Shown: piece after piece, positions 16,238 through 25,784 of the stretch
How positions within the stretch are numbered: the stretch's first letter is position 1
Layout: each line of letters begins with the position of its first letter
Source: CBDCVY01 sp965223245
GTDB taxonomy: Bacteria > Nitrospinota > Nitrospinia > Nitrospinales > Nitrospinaceae
NCBI GenBank assembly: GCA_965223245.1
Contig: CBDCVY010000013.1
Span: forward strand, 682,001-746,000
Direction of reading: 5' to 3'
DNA: 64,000 bases
Translations under genes and position numbers: made by a program
Notes under the pieces: generated by a model
The model's input: the letters and a program-made list of their open reading frames with translations, nothing else
The model's database searches: none
What the model was told of the DNA's origin: nothing

Positions 16238-18742
16238 TTAGCGGGTCACATTTTCTGGGCCGAGCGGTTTAAAAATAACTATTAATACTGGAAGCAGAAA
16301 TAGGTCCCCTAACAAAGCTAACAACATGGCGACCCCAGTTAGTAATCCAAAATATATTGTCGGAATAAAGTTAGATAACATGAGAATGGAGAAACCGACA
16401 GTAATCGTTATGGAAGTATAGTAAATAGCTCTTCCAATGCTCCCATGACACCGAAGTACCGAAGGCTTATATTGTGGATTGAGAGAAAACTCCTTTTGAT
16501 ATCGGTGAATATAATGAATAGTGTCATCCACTGCAATTCCTATAGTTATCGCAGCAATGGTAATTGTCATCATATCTAACGGGATTTTTAACCAACCCAT
16601 GGCACCAAGAATTACAATTGCAGAAAATATATTAGGAATGGTAGCTAAAATGGCAATGTATAAATGGCGAAATAGAATAATAAACATAATGAGGATAGCA
16701 ACGAAAACTACACCCAAAGTTAAAATTTGAGATCGATACAGACTTTGCAACATATTGTTATACATTACCGCCATCCCTGTGAAATGGATTCTTTCAGGAA
16801 GAATTTTCATTTCTTCTACCAAAAACTTTTTGATTTTTTCGATCAGCTCTCCTCGGTTTAATGTAGGATCGGTTTCCTCAATACGCATTGTAATACGCAC
16901 CTGGTTTGCATCCTTAGAAAGATAGGGGTCTAGAAAAGATTTTTTAGCATCTTCCGGCAAAAGTTTTCTATAAATTGCGAGGTCGTAATCATCAGGTATT
17001 TTGTTGTCGTTTAAAATTCGAACCACTTTCAAAGTAGTGGCAATAGACAGAGCCTTTCCTATTTGTGGAAGGTTTTCCAAATAGTCGTGGATTTTTTCTA
17101 CTTCAAGGAGTTTGTCTGGGTGGAACCAATAATTGTATTCGTTTTTGTCTTCTTCTTCAAAGGGATCTTTAAATGGGTCTTCTTCCTCTTCCTCAGTTTC
17201 TAATTCCTTTAGGAATTCAAAAAATTCCGGGTCAGCTTCAATGATAATTTCTAGAGGAGTGGTACCACCCAATTGAGTATCAATAACACTCATCCCTTTA
17301 TATATTTCAGTGGATTCCTTAAAGTAATCAATGAATCGATTGTCGACTCTAAGTTTAAGAACACCTAATAGGCTGACAATTATTAATGATACAAAAAACA
17401 CTAAAATAGACTTTTGATTTTTAATTGTAAATTGAGCAATGGCATTGGTGATGTGACGTGTCGTGTCATTGGGTGTTAATGACCGCTTAGGTTTTATTAA
17501 CTTTAAAAAAGAAGGAAAGAAAATAAATGACAAAATGAATGCTAAGGAAATCCCCAAAGTCATTATCCAACCGAAATCAATTATGGGTCGAATATCACTG
17601 ACAACCAAAGAAGTAAATGCCACAATAGTTGTAATGGCCGTGAAAAAACAGGGTGGAAACATGAGTTGAACCGTCTTATTGACCAAAGTCTCTTGATCCC
17701 AATTTGGATTTTCTAGAACTAACTCTCCATAGCGAACAATTAAATGGATGGTTAAAGATATTGTGATAATGATTAATATGGACACAAAATTCGAAGAAAT
17801 TACAGTGACTCGCCAGTCTAACCATCCTAAACAACCGATCATGATCCCTACCGTAAGAATGCAGGAAAGCATTGGCAAAATTACCCAACGTCGACTTCTA
17901 AAAAACAGCCATAAAACGATTATCATTAATACAGAAACAGCAATCCCAAATACTTTGAGATCGACCTTAATAAAGTCAATCATGTCTGTTGTTATCATAG
18001 GGACACCGCCTAAAAAGATTTTTGCTCGATCACGGTATTTATCTAAAATCCTTCGAATAGTGTCGACTTCTTTTTTTTGAGTTTCTAATACTTGGGCGAG
18101 GTATTGCTTAAAATTAAATGAAACTTGACGAAGTACTTTTTCGTCTTCCGTAGTTAATTTCCCTGACTCTCGTTTCTTTTCTCTTAAGCGGTTTCTTTTT
18201 TCTAATAGTGAAAAATATTTATCATCTCTTTGGAAAAAAGCAAGAATTGCGGTTGTCTTTCCATCCGGACTGGCAAGGAGCTTTTTGTAGATTGGGCTCT
18301 CTGTAAATTCTTTTAGAGCTAACTTTTTATCGACATCATGGGTTTCTAGTTTTCTGATATTTTCATCAAGCTCTGAAATTCGAACTTTTGGACTCATTAA
18401 TAAAGGAACATCAAGGATACTTACAATGTTTTTAATTCTTGGTAATTGAAGTAAATCTTTTTTTAAATTTTTTATTCCCTCAAGGGAGTTTTCAGATAAA
18501 AGGTCCTCAAATGGCGAATAAGTTATTATTAAAAAATCTTCTGTGCCATAAATCTTGTTTATTGAACGAAAATAACGGAGAGCTTCATCATTTTCTAGAA
18601 CCAGGGAGTCGGCAGAGGCGTCTAACTTGAACTTCATTGCCTGAAAACTTAATAGTATGGCTATTAGTACAATTAAAACCATGCATGTGCGGGGATAGCC
18701 TAAAATTGTATTCTGGTAGAGTCGAATAAAGAATGTTTTCAT
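16238..18742 (-). CDS. RND-superfamily (MMPL-like) exporter
   Basis: This 834-residue transporter has the internal duplication of the RND superfamily: TM1, a large extracytoplasmic loop and five clustered TM helices, repeated twice (12 TM in total). The second half has G-I-A-V-D-D-T-I-H-Y-I-H-R-Y, a motif typical of the hydrophobe/lipid exporters annotated as predicted RND exporters. A very acidic insert (about 508-530, mostly E and D) sits in the second extracytoplasmic loop. It is the first gene of a minus-strand run with the ATP-grasp enzyme, which hints that it exports that enzyme's product or a lipid. It is not a tripartite drug pump: no membrane-fusion or outer-membrane partner lies nearby. 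Confidence 0.85.
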   Translation of the reverse strand: MKTFFIRLYQNTILGYPRTCMVLIVLIAILLSFQAMKFKLDASADSLVLENDEALRYFRSINKIYGTEDFLIITYSPFEDLLSENSLEGIKNLKKDLLQLPRIKNIVSILDVPLLMSPKVRISELDENIRKLETHDVDKKLALKEFTESPIYKKLLASPDGKTTAILAFFQRDDKYFSLLEKRNRLREKKRESGKLTTEDEKVLRQVSFNFKQYLAQVLETQKKEVDTIRRILDKYRDRAKIFLGGVPMITTDMIDFIKVDLKVFGIAVSVLMIIVLWLFFRSRRWVILPMLSCILTVGIMIGCLGWLDWRVTVISSNFVSILIIITISLTIHLIVRYGELVLENPNWDQETLVNKTVQLMFPPCFFTAITTIVAFTSLVVSDIRPIIDFGWIMTLGISLAFILSFIFFPSFLKLIKPKRSLTPNDTTRHITNAIAQFTIKNQKSILVFFVSLIIVSLLGVLKLRVDNRFIDYFKESTEIYKGMSVIDTQLGGTTPLEIIIEADPEFFEFLKELETEEEEEDPFKDPFEEEDKNEYNYWFHPDKLLEVEKIHDYLENLPQIGKALSIATTLKVVRILNDNKIPDDYDLAIYRKLLPEDAKKSFLDPYLSKDANQVRITMRIEETDPTLNRGELIEKIKKFLVEEMKILPERIHFTGMAVMYNNMLQSLYRSQILTLGVVFVAILIMFIILFRHLYIAILATIPNIFSAIVILGAMGWLKIPLDMMTITIAAITIGIAVDDTIHYIHRYQKEFSLNPQYKPSVLRCHGSIGRAIYYTSITITVGFSILMLSNFIPTIYFGLLTGVAMLLALLGDLFLLPVLIVIFKPLGPENVTR

Positions 18743-19456
18743 ATTTTTAAAGGTGGGAGTTTGAATGCATTAAGCTTTCATTAAAAGTAATAAGCAGGGT
18801 AAAAGGAAAATTTATAATTAAAAAATTGAAGGTCTCAGAAATTGGGTCAAATAAAAAAATAAGGTAAAGGAATTTTTTAGGGATATAAGCTTATTCCTCA
18901 TAAATGTTCTTTTATATGGCATGATTATTCTAACATACCAAACTGTAATATAATTTTTAGCCTATGGAAAAACAGATGAACCTTTTAAAGCCCAATATTA
19001 ATAGGTTGAATATCTATCTATTTATCTTTATTAAAGCGTTTCAGTTAATCCATTCGTAGTTTGATCCTATTTAAATCATTTCCATGTAATTTAAAAATTA
19101 ATTTCTTGAAAGAAGTTTTTGGAAATTTTTTATTTGTTTCGGGAGAATTAGCTTAACACTGTAAACATTTACACTTTCCATATTGTTTAAAAATTATTAG
19201 GCTTTGAAAATATTTTTTCTGGAAGATTTTGCTTAACCCTACTCAAAGTGAGTTTTTAATTTCCTAAATATCAAATAATTAGAACATTCTTCTGTTTTTA
19301 ATTATTTGACTTTAAGAAATGTTACAGAAATTTGTCTTGAAATTATTTTTAATAATAGGTAAAGTCTAATCATCCGAATGGGGTACTATGTATGTGTGGA
19401 ATTTGATTTTCTACATTTACATATAAAATTAATATGCATGTTGGGAGAGGTTCCTT
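18743..19456. other. 714-base gene-free divergent promoter region
   Basis: This very AT-rich spacer separates the minus-strand RND operon from the plus-strand giant phosphatase gene, so promoters for both must lie here. I see no reading frame of note and no RNA gene. Two features stand out: a dyad TGTAAA-CA-TTTACA at 19160-19173, and a good ribosome site (GGGAGAGG, about 19443-19450) before the ATG at 19457. Confidence 0.7.
19160..19173. promoter_or_regulatory. Possible operator, 6-bp inverted repeat
   Basis: TGTAAA and TTTACA form a perfect dyad with a 2-base spacer in the divergent region, about 285 bases before the giant phosphatase gene. Chance dyads of this size are common in AT-rich DNA, so this is only a candidate. 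Confidence 0.25.
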
Positions 19457-22400
19457 ATGGAAGGCAGGCAGAGAAAAGTATTTACCTATTTATTATTGAT
19501 CTTATGTTCTTTTGTTTTTTTTGGAACAAATGCTTTTGGGCAATCGATAGATAGTCCGCAATTAGTGGATCGTGGTCCTTATTTGCAAAGAATGACACCG
19601 AACAGCGTCATTATAAAATGGTGGGTATCAACAGCAGATATTGCTAACAACACGATTCACTATGGAACTTCTCCGGGAAGCTTGTTGTCTACTATAACTG
19701 ATGGTTCCTCTACCCTTAGAAATGTTTGCGGTAGTCGGTGTGATGATTTCCGTGAATTTCAAGTGACGATAAATGGTCTCTCTTCTGATACCCGCTATTA
19801 TTATGCAGTCGGAACCTCTACGACGCCTTCTACTGAAGAGTCTGCCAATGGAACATTTCAAACTTTTCCTGCTTCTGGAGCGAAACCAACCCGTGTTTGG
19901 GTTTTGGGTGACCAAGGAACTAAAGACACGAACGCGTTAATGGTCCAGGAGGCATTTCAAGAATACACTCAAGTTAGAGATCCGGATGTGTGGATCCTGT
20001 TAGGTAATCATGGCTATTCAAATGGGAGTGACCGGGATATAGGTGATGGGCTTTTCTTTATGTATCCGGCTTTTTTAAAGAATGTTGCTGTTTGGCCAGT
20101 GCTGGGTGAACGGGATGACAATAGATCAGATTCTCCCTCTCAGTCCGGACCGTATTATGATATTTTTGATACACCTAATAGTGCACAGTCTGGAGGTGTC
20201 GCTTCAGGAACTCAAGCTTATTATTCCTATGATTATGGCAATATTCACTTTATAGCATTAGATTCGTCAGATACCAGTCTTTCCAATACGGGATCTATGA
20301 AAAATTGGCTAACGAATGATCTTAACGCTAATACCAAAGAATGGACCATTGCATATTTTCATGCCTCTCCTTATTCCAAAGGATGGGATGATTCAGATAC
20401 GGGGTCAAAACAAGCTAATCTTAGAAGTAGATTTGTAGAAGAATTAGAAGATTTTGGCGTGGATCTTGTGCTTACCGCCAATAGCCACGCTTATGAGCGT
20501 TCGAATTTAATAAATGGGCATTACGGAACTTCGGATACATTTAATCCTGCGACTCATCAAGTGGATGGTGGAAATGGAACCTCAGCCCCTTTTCCAAGAG
20601 CCGATGGCGCCTATCATAAAACTTTAGTGGGCGGTCAACCAACCGCCAACAGTGGAACGGTTTATGCCGTAGTGGGTAGTTCAGGGCATATTCAAACTAA
20701 TGGTACTCCTTTAGACCGAAGTTATCAGGAAGTGGCGGGTCCTCTTAATCACCCTGCAATGGAGTTTTCAGTTAATCGATTAGGATCAATGGTAATTGAT
20801 GTATACGAAAATCGATTAGAAGCAATATTTCTGAGTGGTCATGGAGATATCTCAGATCGATTCACTATCACCCACGGGAACAGTAATATTGCCCCGGAGA
20901 TTTTTAATGCCAGCGCCAAGCATCCTTTGACGTTGGAAGTGCAGTTTTCAGAGCCGTTGGAAAAAATCAGTGCAGAAAACATCGGTAACTATTCTATTAA
21001 TAATGGAGTGACGATAACAGCGGCACAGTTACAAGAGGATTATAGAACCGTTAAGTTATTAACCAGTCCTTTGGACAATTCGACAGAATATATTTTAACG
21101 GTCACTAATGTTGAGGATCATGAAACCAATACAGCTATACCGGCACCGGGTAGTCAGTACAGTTTTACACCTCACTTTGTCAATCCTCCTATTCATTCCA
21201 TTAGTTTTCAGGATGGGCATTATCCGCATAAAGGTTATGACGGAACTCGTGACACTTATATCTATGAGGGAATTCCGGATAATAATTATGGAATTAATAA
21301 TAATTTAATTGCGCACGGGACATTCGAAGCTACTCCTCCTGGGGAATCCATAGTCATGGTTTCTTGGGATGTCTCTTCTATTCCATCCAATGCAATTATT
21401 CAATCGGCGACTTTCTATTGGGATCCATACAACAATAGTGAAACCCCTTATTATGTCCGCCAGCTTTTTGCACCGTGGGATGAAATTACCGTGACTTGGA
21501 ATAATTATGGAGGCGATACTAATGTTGGAACGGAAATTATAGGAACTATGCCCCCAGAAAAATTTGGCATGAATCCAATTCCATTAACCTCTGGTGGAGT
21601 CAATATGGTTCAAGGCTGGGTGGATGGAAGTATCCCTAATTATGGGTTAGCTCTTAGAAATGCTGGCCCGATATTTATTCCACCCAGTGGTGAATGGTGG
21701 AATGCGGTAAGGGGTCGGCAAAGACACACCCACAACCCTCCTCGTTTGTCAGTGACGTATACATTGCCGACGGGAGCGGACAGTATAGCGCCTGCCATAA
21801 TTGCACCACCGGATATAGTTGTGGACTCGACGGGAGTACAAACTCCGGTGTCATTGGGATCGGCCGCAGCAGTGGACGATAATGGAGTGCCATCGATCAG
21901 TAATGATGCGCCTGCGGGAGGTTTTCCTTTAGGTACAACGATTGTGACGTGGACAGCGACAGATGGATCGGGCAATACGGGAACGGATACACAAAAAGTT
22001 ACGGTGCGAGTGCCTGCGGCGACGAGCCCGAATACGATCAGTTTTCAGGATGGAGTCGAGCCGAGTGCGTTTTATTCCGGAACGCAAGATTCTCTGTTAA
22101 GAGAAACCTCTCCAAACCAGAATAAAGGAGACGATCCGGAGCTTTGGTCCGATGGCGTGGCTCCGGATCCGGATGTAGGGAAGTTTGGAGAAGTGACCTC
22201 TGCAATCCAATGGGATTTATCGGCGATTCCGCCGAATGCAACGGTAACGTCAGTAGAGGTATCGTTCAATGTGTTCAATGATTCTCCAGTGAACAATAAT
22301 TTATATTCGATACTGACGCCGTGGACAGAAGAGAATGTGACGTGGAATGTAGCGGCAGATCCTTCTGTGGTGGGAGATGATATTTTAGGAGCGATCCCTC

Positions 22401-25234
22401 CGTTTACGTTTAATGAGAACATTGTGACGTTGAATCAGGATGGGATTGATCTGGTCCAGGGTTGGATCGATGGAAGTATTGAGAATAACGGATTCTTCAT
22501 TCAAATTGCCGGCAGTAATAATGGAATGGGAGTTCATTCGAGTGAAGCGACGACGTTGACGAATCGTCCTAAAATCACGATTTCGTATACGGTGTCAGGA
22601 GATACTGAACCCCCGGTGGTAACGGCTCCCGGAGATATTACGACTCCAGCGACAGGTCCGTTAACTCCTGTGAGTATAGGTACGGCAACAGCGACCGATA
22701 ATGTGGGAGTGACGTCATTGACGAATAACGCACCGGGTGGTGGATTTCCGGCAGGCGTGACGGTTGTGACGTGGACTGCGATGGATGCAGCGGGCAACAT
22801 TGGAACGGATACGCAGACGATCACGGTGGAAGACAACGTGTTACCGAGTATCACGGCTCCAGGGGATATTACAACCGAAGCGACCGGTCCGACGACTCCG
22901 GTGGCACTGGGAACCCCGACGACTTCGGATAATGTGGGAGTGGCTTCAGTGACGAACGATGCGCCTGCGGAGTTTCCGGTGGGAGCGACGGTTGTAACAT
23001 GGACGGTGACAGATACGTCTGGTAACGTGAATACAGATACGCAGAATGTGACGGTGGAAGACACGACGGATCCTGTGGTAACAGCACCAGGAGATATAAC
23101 GACGACCGAAACGGGTCCGTTGACGCCTGTAAATATAGGAACGGCGACAGCGACGGATGCGGTAGGAGTGACGTCATTAACGAACGATGCACCGGCTGGT
23201 GGGTTTCCGCAGGGGACGACAATCGTCACCTGGACTGCCACCGATGCAGCAGGTAATTCGGGCACAGACACGCAGATTATAGCAGTGCAAGCTGCGGGTA
23301 CAGGTGGACCGACGACAGTGAGTTTCCAGGATGGAGTAGAACCGGATGGCAGTTATGCGGGAACTCAGGATTCCCTGCTACGGCAGTCTTCGGGAGACTC
23401 GAACTATGGGAACGAAGCTTCGTTGAGTGCGGATTTAGTGCAGCCTGATCCGTCGAATGGTCGGTTTGGTGAGGTGATTTCTGTAGTGTCCTGGGATATT
23501 TCGAGTATTCCTAATAATGCGACAGTAGATTCAGCGAGTATCACGTTGCATTTAACGAATATCAGTTCGGGAAGTTATAACTTGTATCAAGCGTTGACGA
23601 GTTGGGATGAGTCGACGGTAACGTGGAACAGTTTTGGCGGATCGAGCACCAATGTAGGAGCTGCGGTGATTGGAACGATTGTCCCGGGGCAGTTTAATGA
23701 GAATGTGATTGTGCTGACTCCTGCGGGTATTAGTTTGGTAGAGGGTTGGATTGATGGATCGATTGCCAATAATGGGATCGTGATTAAACAGATCAATAAC
23801 AACAACGATGGTATTTTTGTGAACTCGAGTGAGGCGGCAACGAATCCTCCGAAGTTGACGATCACCTACAATGTGGCTACCACAGGTGATACCGAACCTC
23901 CAGTGGTGACAGCCCCTGCAGATATTACAGTAGAATCAACAGGACCTTTAACTCCGGTGAGTATAGGAACAGCGACGGCGACCGATAATGTGGGAGTAGT
24001 TTCGTTGACGAATGATGCTCCGGCGGGTGGGTATCCGATTGGGACGACGGTTGTGACGTGGACGGCGTTGGATGCAGCTGCGAACATTGGAACGGATACG
24101 CAATCGATCACGGTGACAGAGCCTACGACTACTGGTGTGAACACGACGAGTTTCCAGAATGGGGTGGAGCCGAACGGGACCTACACCGGAACACAGGATG
24201 CGTTGTTGAGGGAGACATCTCCGGATTTGAATGATAATACGGATCAGCTATGGGCGGATGGGATTTCTCCGGATCCGAACAATGGCAGGTTTGGAGAAGT
24301 GGTGTCGGTTGTTTCCTGGGACATCTCAGCGATACCGAGTGATGCGATTGTCTCATCGGTGAGTGTGACGTTTGATATGTTTAACGATTCATCAGGAGAC
24401 CATAACATATTGCAGGCGACAGCTCCGTGGTCGGAAGATACGGTGACGTGGAACAGTTTTGGCGGCACCGGATCGATTGGCAGTACGGTATTGGGAACGA
24501 TTGGAACGTTCTTGTTCAATGAGCAGGAGTTTATCCTAAACGCGGATGGAGTGGCTTTAGTTCAGGGATGGGTTGATGGAAGTATTGCTAACAATGGATT
24601 GGTGATTCAATCTGCGGGAACGAATAACGGGATTGGATGGAACTCCAGTGAAGCGGCAACGGGACGGCCTAAAATCACCATCACTTACTTGGTGGGTGGT
24701 GGGACTCTTGACTTTCAAGACGGAGTCGCTCCAAATTCCGGTTACTCAGGAACTAGAGATGCGCATGTTCGACAGCCTTTTCCTAATAACAACTATGGAA
24801 GTGTTACCTCTCTTCGTGCGGATAATGAAGATAGCGGTGGAGAGGTTTTTTCAGTCATTTCCTGGGATCTTTCTTCTATCCCAAGTTCAGCTACCGTTAA
24901 CTCAGTGAGTATTACTCTGGACTTAAGTGATGGCAGTGGATCAACTCATAATATCTGGGAAGTGATAAATTCCTGGTCCGAGAATACGGTTACTTGGAAT
25001 AACATTGGACCTATTGGGGGTACTCTTCTTGGATCTATTCCTCCAACGGGATCCGGAGAAATTACCATTAATTTGAATGCTTCCGGTATTGCATTGGTTC
25101 AGGATTGGGTGGATGGCAGTTCCGCTAATAATGGAATCATTATTAGAACTACTGGATCTAATGATGGAATTGGATTTGATTCCAGAGAAGCAACAAATCC
25201 ACCTAAAATATCTGTGACATTTACCTTGCCTTAA
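19457..25234 (+). CDS. Giant secreted protein: phosphatase-like head, Ig-like, five DNRLRE and five HYR modules
   Basis: This 1925-residue protein starts with a signal peptide (1-28). Next come a purple-acid-phosphatase N-terminal Fn3-like domain (about 33-130), a metallophosphatase domain (about 145-475) and an Ig-like domain (about 478-575). The rest is DNRLRE (580-770), HYR (775-855), DNRLRE (858-1045), three HYR (1048-1280), DNRLRE (1285-1475), HYR (1477-1555) and two DNRLRE modules (1560-1740, 1750-1925). Each DNRLRE repeat has F-Q-D/N-G near its start, a W-D-x-S-S/A-I-P core, T-V-T-W-N and G-W-V/I-D-G-S. Several metal ligands of the phosphatase head are changed (GDxxY reads G-N-H-G-Y, GNH reads G-E-R, GHxH reads A-N-S-H), so activity is doubtful. 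No anchor or sorting tail is visible. Base composition rises sharply in the middle modules. A paralogue lies at 29852. Confidence 0.88.
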   Translation: MEGRQRKVFTYLLLILCSFVFFGTNAFGQSIDSPQLVDRGPYLQRMTPNSVIIKWWVSTADIANNTIHYGTSPGSLLSTITDGSSTLRNVCGSRCDDFREFQVTINGLSSDTRYYYAVGTSTTPSTEESANGTFQTFPASGAKPTRVWVLGDQGTKDTNALMVQEAFQEYTQVRDPDVWILLGNHGYSNGSDRDIGDGLFFMYPAFLKNVAVWPVLGERDDNRSDSPSQSGPYYDIFDTPNSAQSGGVASGTQAYYSYDYGNIHFIALDSSDTSLSNTGSMKNWLTNDLNANTKEWTIAYFHASPYSKGWDDSDTGSKQANLRSRFVEELEDFGVDLVLTANSHAYERSNLINGHYGTSDTFNPATHQVDGGNGTSAPFPRADGAYHKTLVGGQPTANSGTVYAVVGSSGHIQTNGTPLDRSYQEVAGPLNHPAMEFSVNRLGSMVIDVYENRLEAIFLSGHGDISDRFTITHGNSNIAPEIFNASAKHPLTLEVQFSEPLEKISAENIGNYSINNGVTITAAQLQEDYRTVKLLTSPLDNSTEYILTVTNVEDHETNTAIPAPGSQYSFTPHFVNPPIHSISFQDGHYPHKGYDGTRDTYIYEGIPDNNYGINNNLIAHGTFEATPPGESIVMVSWDVSSIPSNAIIQSATFYWDPYNNSETPYYVRQLFAPWDEITVTWNNYGGDTNVGTEIIGTMPPEKFGMNPIPLTSGGVNMVQGWVDGSIPNYGLALRNAGPIFIPPSGEWWNAVRGRQRHTHNPPRLSVTYTLPTGADSIAPAIIAPPDIVVDSTGVQTPVSLGSAAAVDDNGVPSISNDAPAGGFPLGTTIVTWTATDGSGNTGTDTQKVTVRVPAATSPNTISFQDGVEPSAFYSGTQDSLLRETSPNQNKGDDPELWSDGVAPDPDVGKFGEVTSAIQWDLSAIPPNATVTSVEVSFNVFNDSPVNNNLYSILTPWTEENVTWNVAADPSVVGDDILGAIPPFTFNENIVTLNQDGIDLVQGWIDGSIENNGFFIQIAGSNNGMGVHSSEATTLTNRPKITISYTVSGDTEPPVVTAPGDITTPATGPLTPVSIGTATATDNVGVTSLTNNAPGGGFPAGVTVVTWTAMDAAGNIGTDTQTITVEDNVLPSITAPGDITTEATGPTTPVALGTPTTSDNVGVASVTNDAPAEFPVGATVVTWTVTDTSGNVNTDTQNVTVEDTTDPVVTAPGDITTTETGPLTPVNIGTATATDAVGVTSLTNDAPAGGFPQGTTIVTWTATDAAGNSGTDTQIIAVQAAGTGGPTTVSFQDGVEPDGSYAGTQDSLLRQSSGDSNYGNEASLSADLVQPDPSNGRFGEVISVVSWDISSIPNNATVDSASITLHLTNISSGSYNLYQALTSWDESTVTWNSFGGSSTNVGAAVIGTIVPGQFNENVIVLTPAGISLVEGWIDGSIANNGIVIKQINNNNDGIFVNSSEAATNPPKLTITYNVATTGDTEPPVVTAPADITVESTGPLTPVSIGTATATDNVGVVSLTNDAPAGGYPIGTTVVTWTALDAAANIGTDTQSITVTEPTTTGVNTTSFQNGVEPNGTYTGTQDALLRETSPDLNDNTDQLWADGISPDPNNGRFGEVVSVVSWDISAIPSDAIVSSVSVTFDMFNDSSGDHNILQATAPWSEDTVTWNSFGGTGSIGSTVLGTIGTFLFNEQEFILNADGVALVQGWVDGSIANNGLVIQSAGTNNGIGWNSSEAATGRPKITITYLVGGGTLDFQDGVAPNSGYSGTRDAHVRQPFPNNNYGSVTSLRADNEDSGGEVFSVISWDLSSIPSSATVNSVSITLDLSDGSGSTHNIWEVINSWSENTVTWNNIGPIGGTLLGSIPPTGSGEITINLNASGIALVQDWVDGSSANNGIIIRTTGSNDGIGFDSREATNPPKISVTFTLP
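21775..24700 (+). repeat. GC-richer block of tandem HYR and DNRLRE modules inside the giant gene
   Basis: The HYR modules (each ~77-80 codons, with D-x-x-P-x-V/I-T-A-P-x-D-I-T and V-T-W-T-A) and DNRLRE modules (~180-190 codons) in this stretch resemble each other closely in DNA. They use ACG, GCG and GTG codons heavily. Sample counts: 33 of 60 bases are G or C at 22681-22740, against 19 of 60 at 20221-20280 in the phosphatase head and 24 of 60 at 24841-24900 in the last module. Confidence 0.7.
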
Positions 25235-25784
25235 TCATTTTTTGGCTGTCCGGAAACCTAGGCAATAAATTTGGTTTTCGGGCAGCTTTTCTATCGCTTA
25301 GAGTTTGGAGATCACTTTTTTATAATTAACCTATTAAGCCAATCCTTCATTTGTCAGAAACTATAGTTTTATCTCTCCCTAGAAACATAGACTGTTTTAA
25401 TTCAAATATATATTTCGGCATAATATGACCTCTTTTTTTAATTTAAGATTAATTAAAAATAGGTCTAAAGAATGAGAGAAGTTTTCTTATTTCGAATGTT
25501 TGTTAGAAGCCATTGTGTTTTTATAGGAAAAACTAATTTTGAAATGGCTCCGGCTTGGTCAGGGTTTCGAAGAAAAAAGACTGGTTGATTATATGATTTT
25601 GAAAAATAATTAATGAAAGAGTACACAGAAATTCTTTGTTAATTTGTGAAAAAACTACTCCTGGAAACAATTTTTTGTCCAACAAAATATTGCATGAAAT
25701 TCTTATTTACTAGTTAAAAGAAATAAGAGAAAATCCTCCAAAAAAGTTTTTATTGATTACCATATTATTTAGAAAAATGGGCTT
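25235..25784. other. 550-base gene-free region before the MASE1 kinase
   Basis: Apart from the terminator near its left end, this AT-rich spacer shows no reading frame, RNA gene or clear repeat. It must hold the promoter of the kinase/regulator pair; I could not pick a convincing -35/-10 pair. Confidence 0.7.
25245..25290 (+). terminator. Rho-independent terminator of the giant phosphatase gene
   Basis: GCTGTCCGGAAACC at 25245-25258 pairs over 14 positions (two G-U) with GGTTTTCGGGCAGC at 25273-25286, followed directly by TTTT. It begins 10 bases after the stop codon of the 1925-residue protein. Confidence 0.85.

Noticed and set aside
18743..19456. RNA gene or riboswitch in the long spacer
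   Set aside because: The sequence is AT-rich without the paired stems or conserved loops of known classes; nothing beyond a short dyad could be supported.
22534..23271. Long minus-strand reading frame (245 codons) inside the giant gene
   Set aside because: It is antisense to the repeated HYR modules; its translation is repetitive V/S/P-rich sequence created by the repeats, with no ribosome site or family.
21775..24700. Repeat block as a CRISPR array or mobile element
   Set aside because: The repeats are in frame, code for HYR and DNRLRE domains, and differ in sequence; spacers, transposase and terminal inverted repeats are absent.
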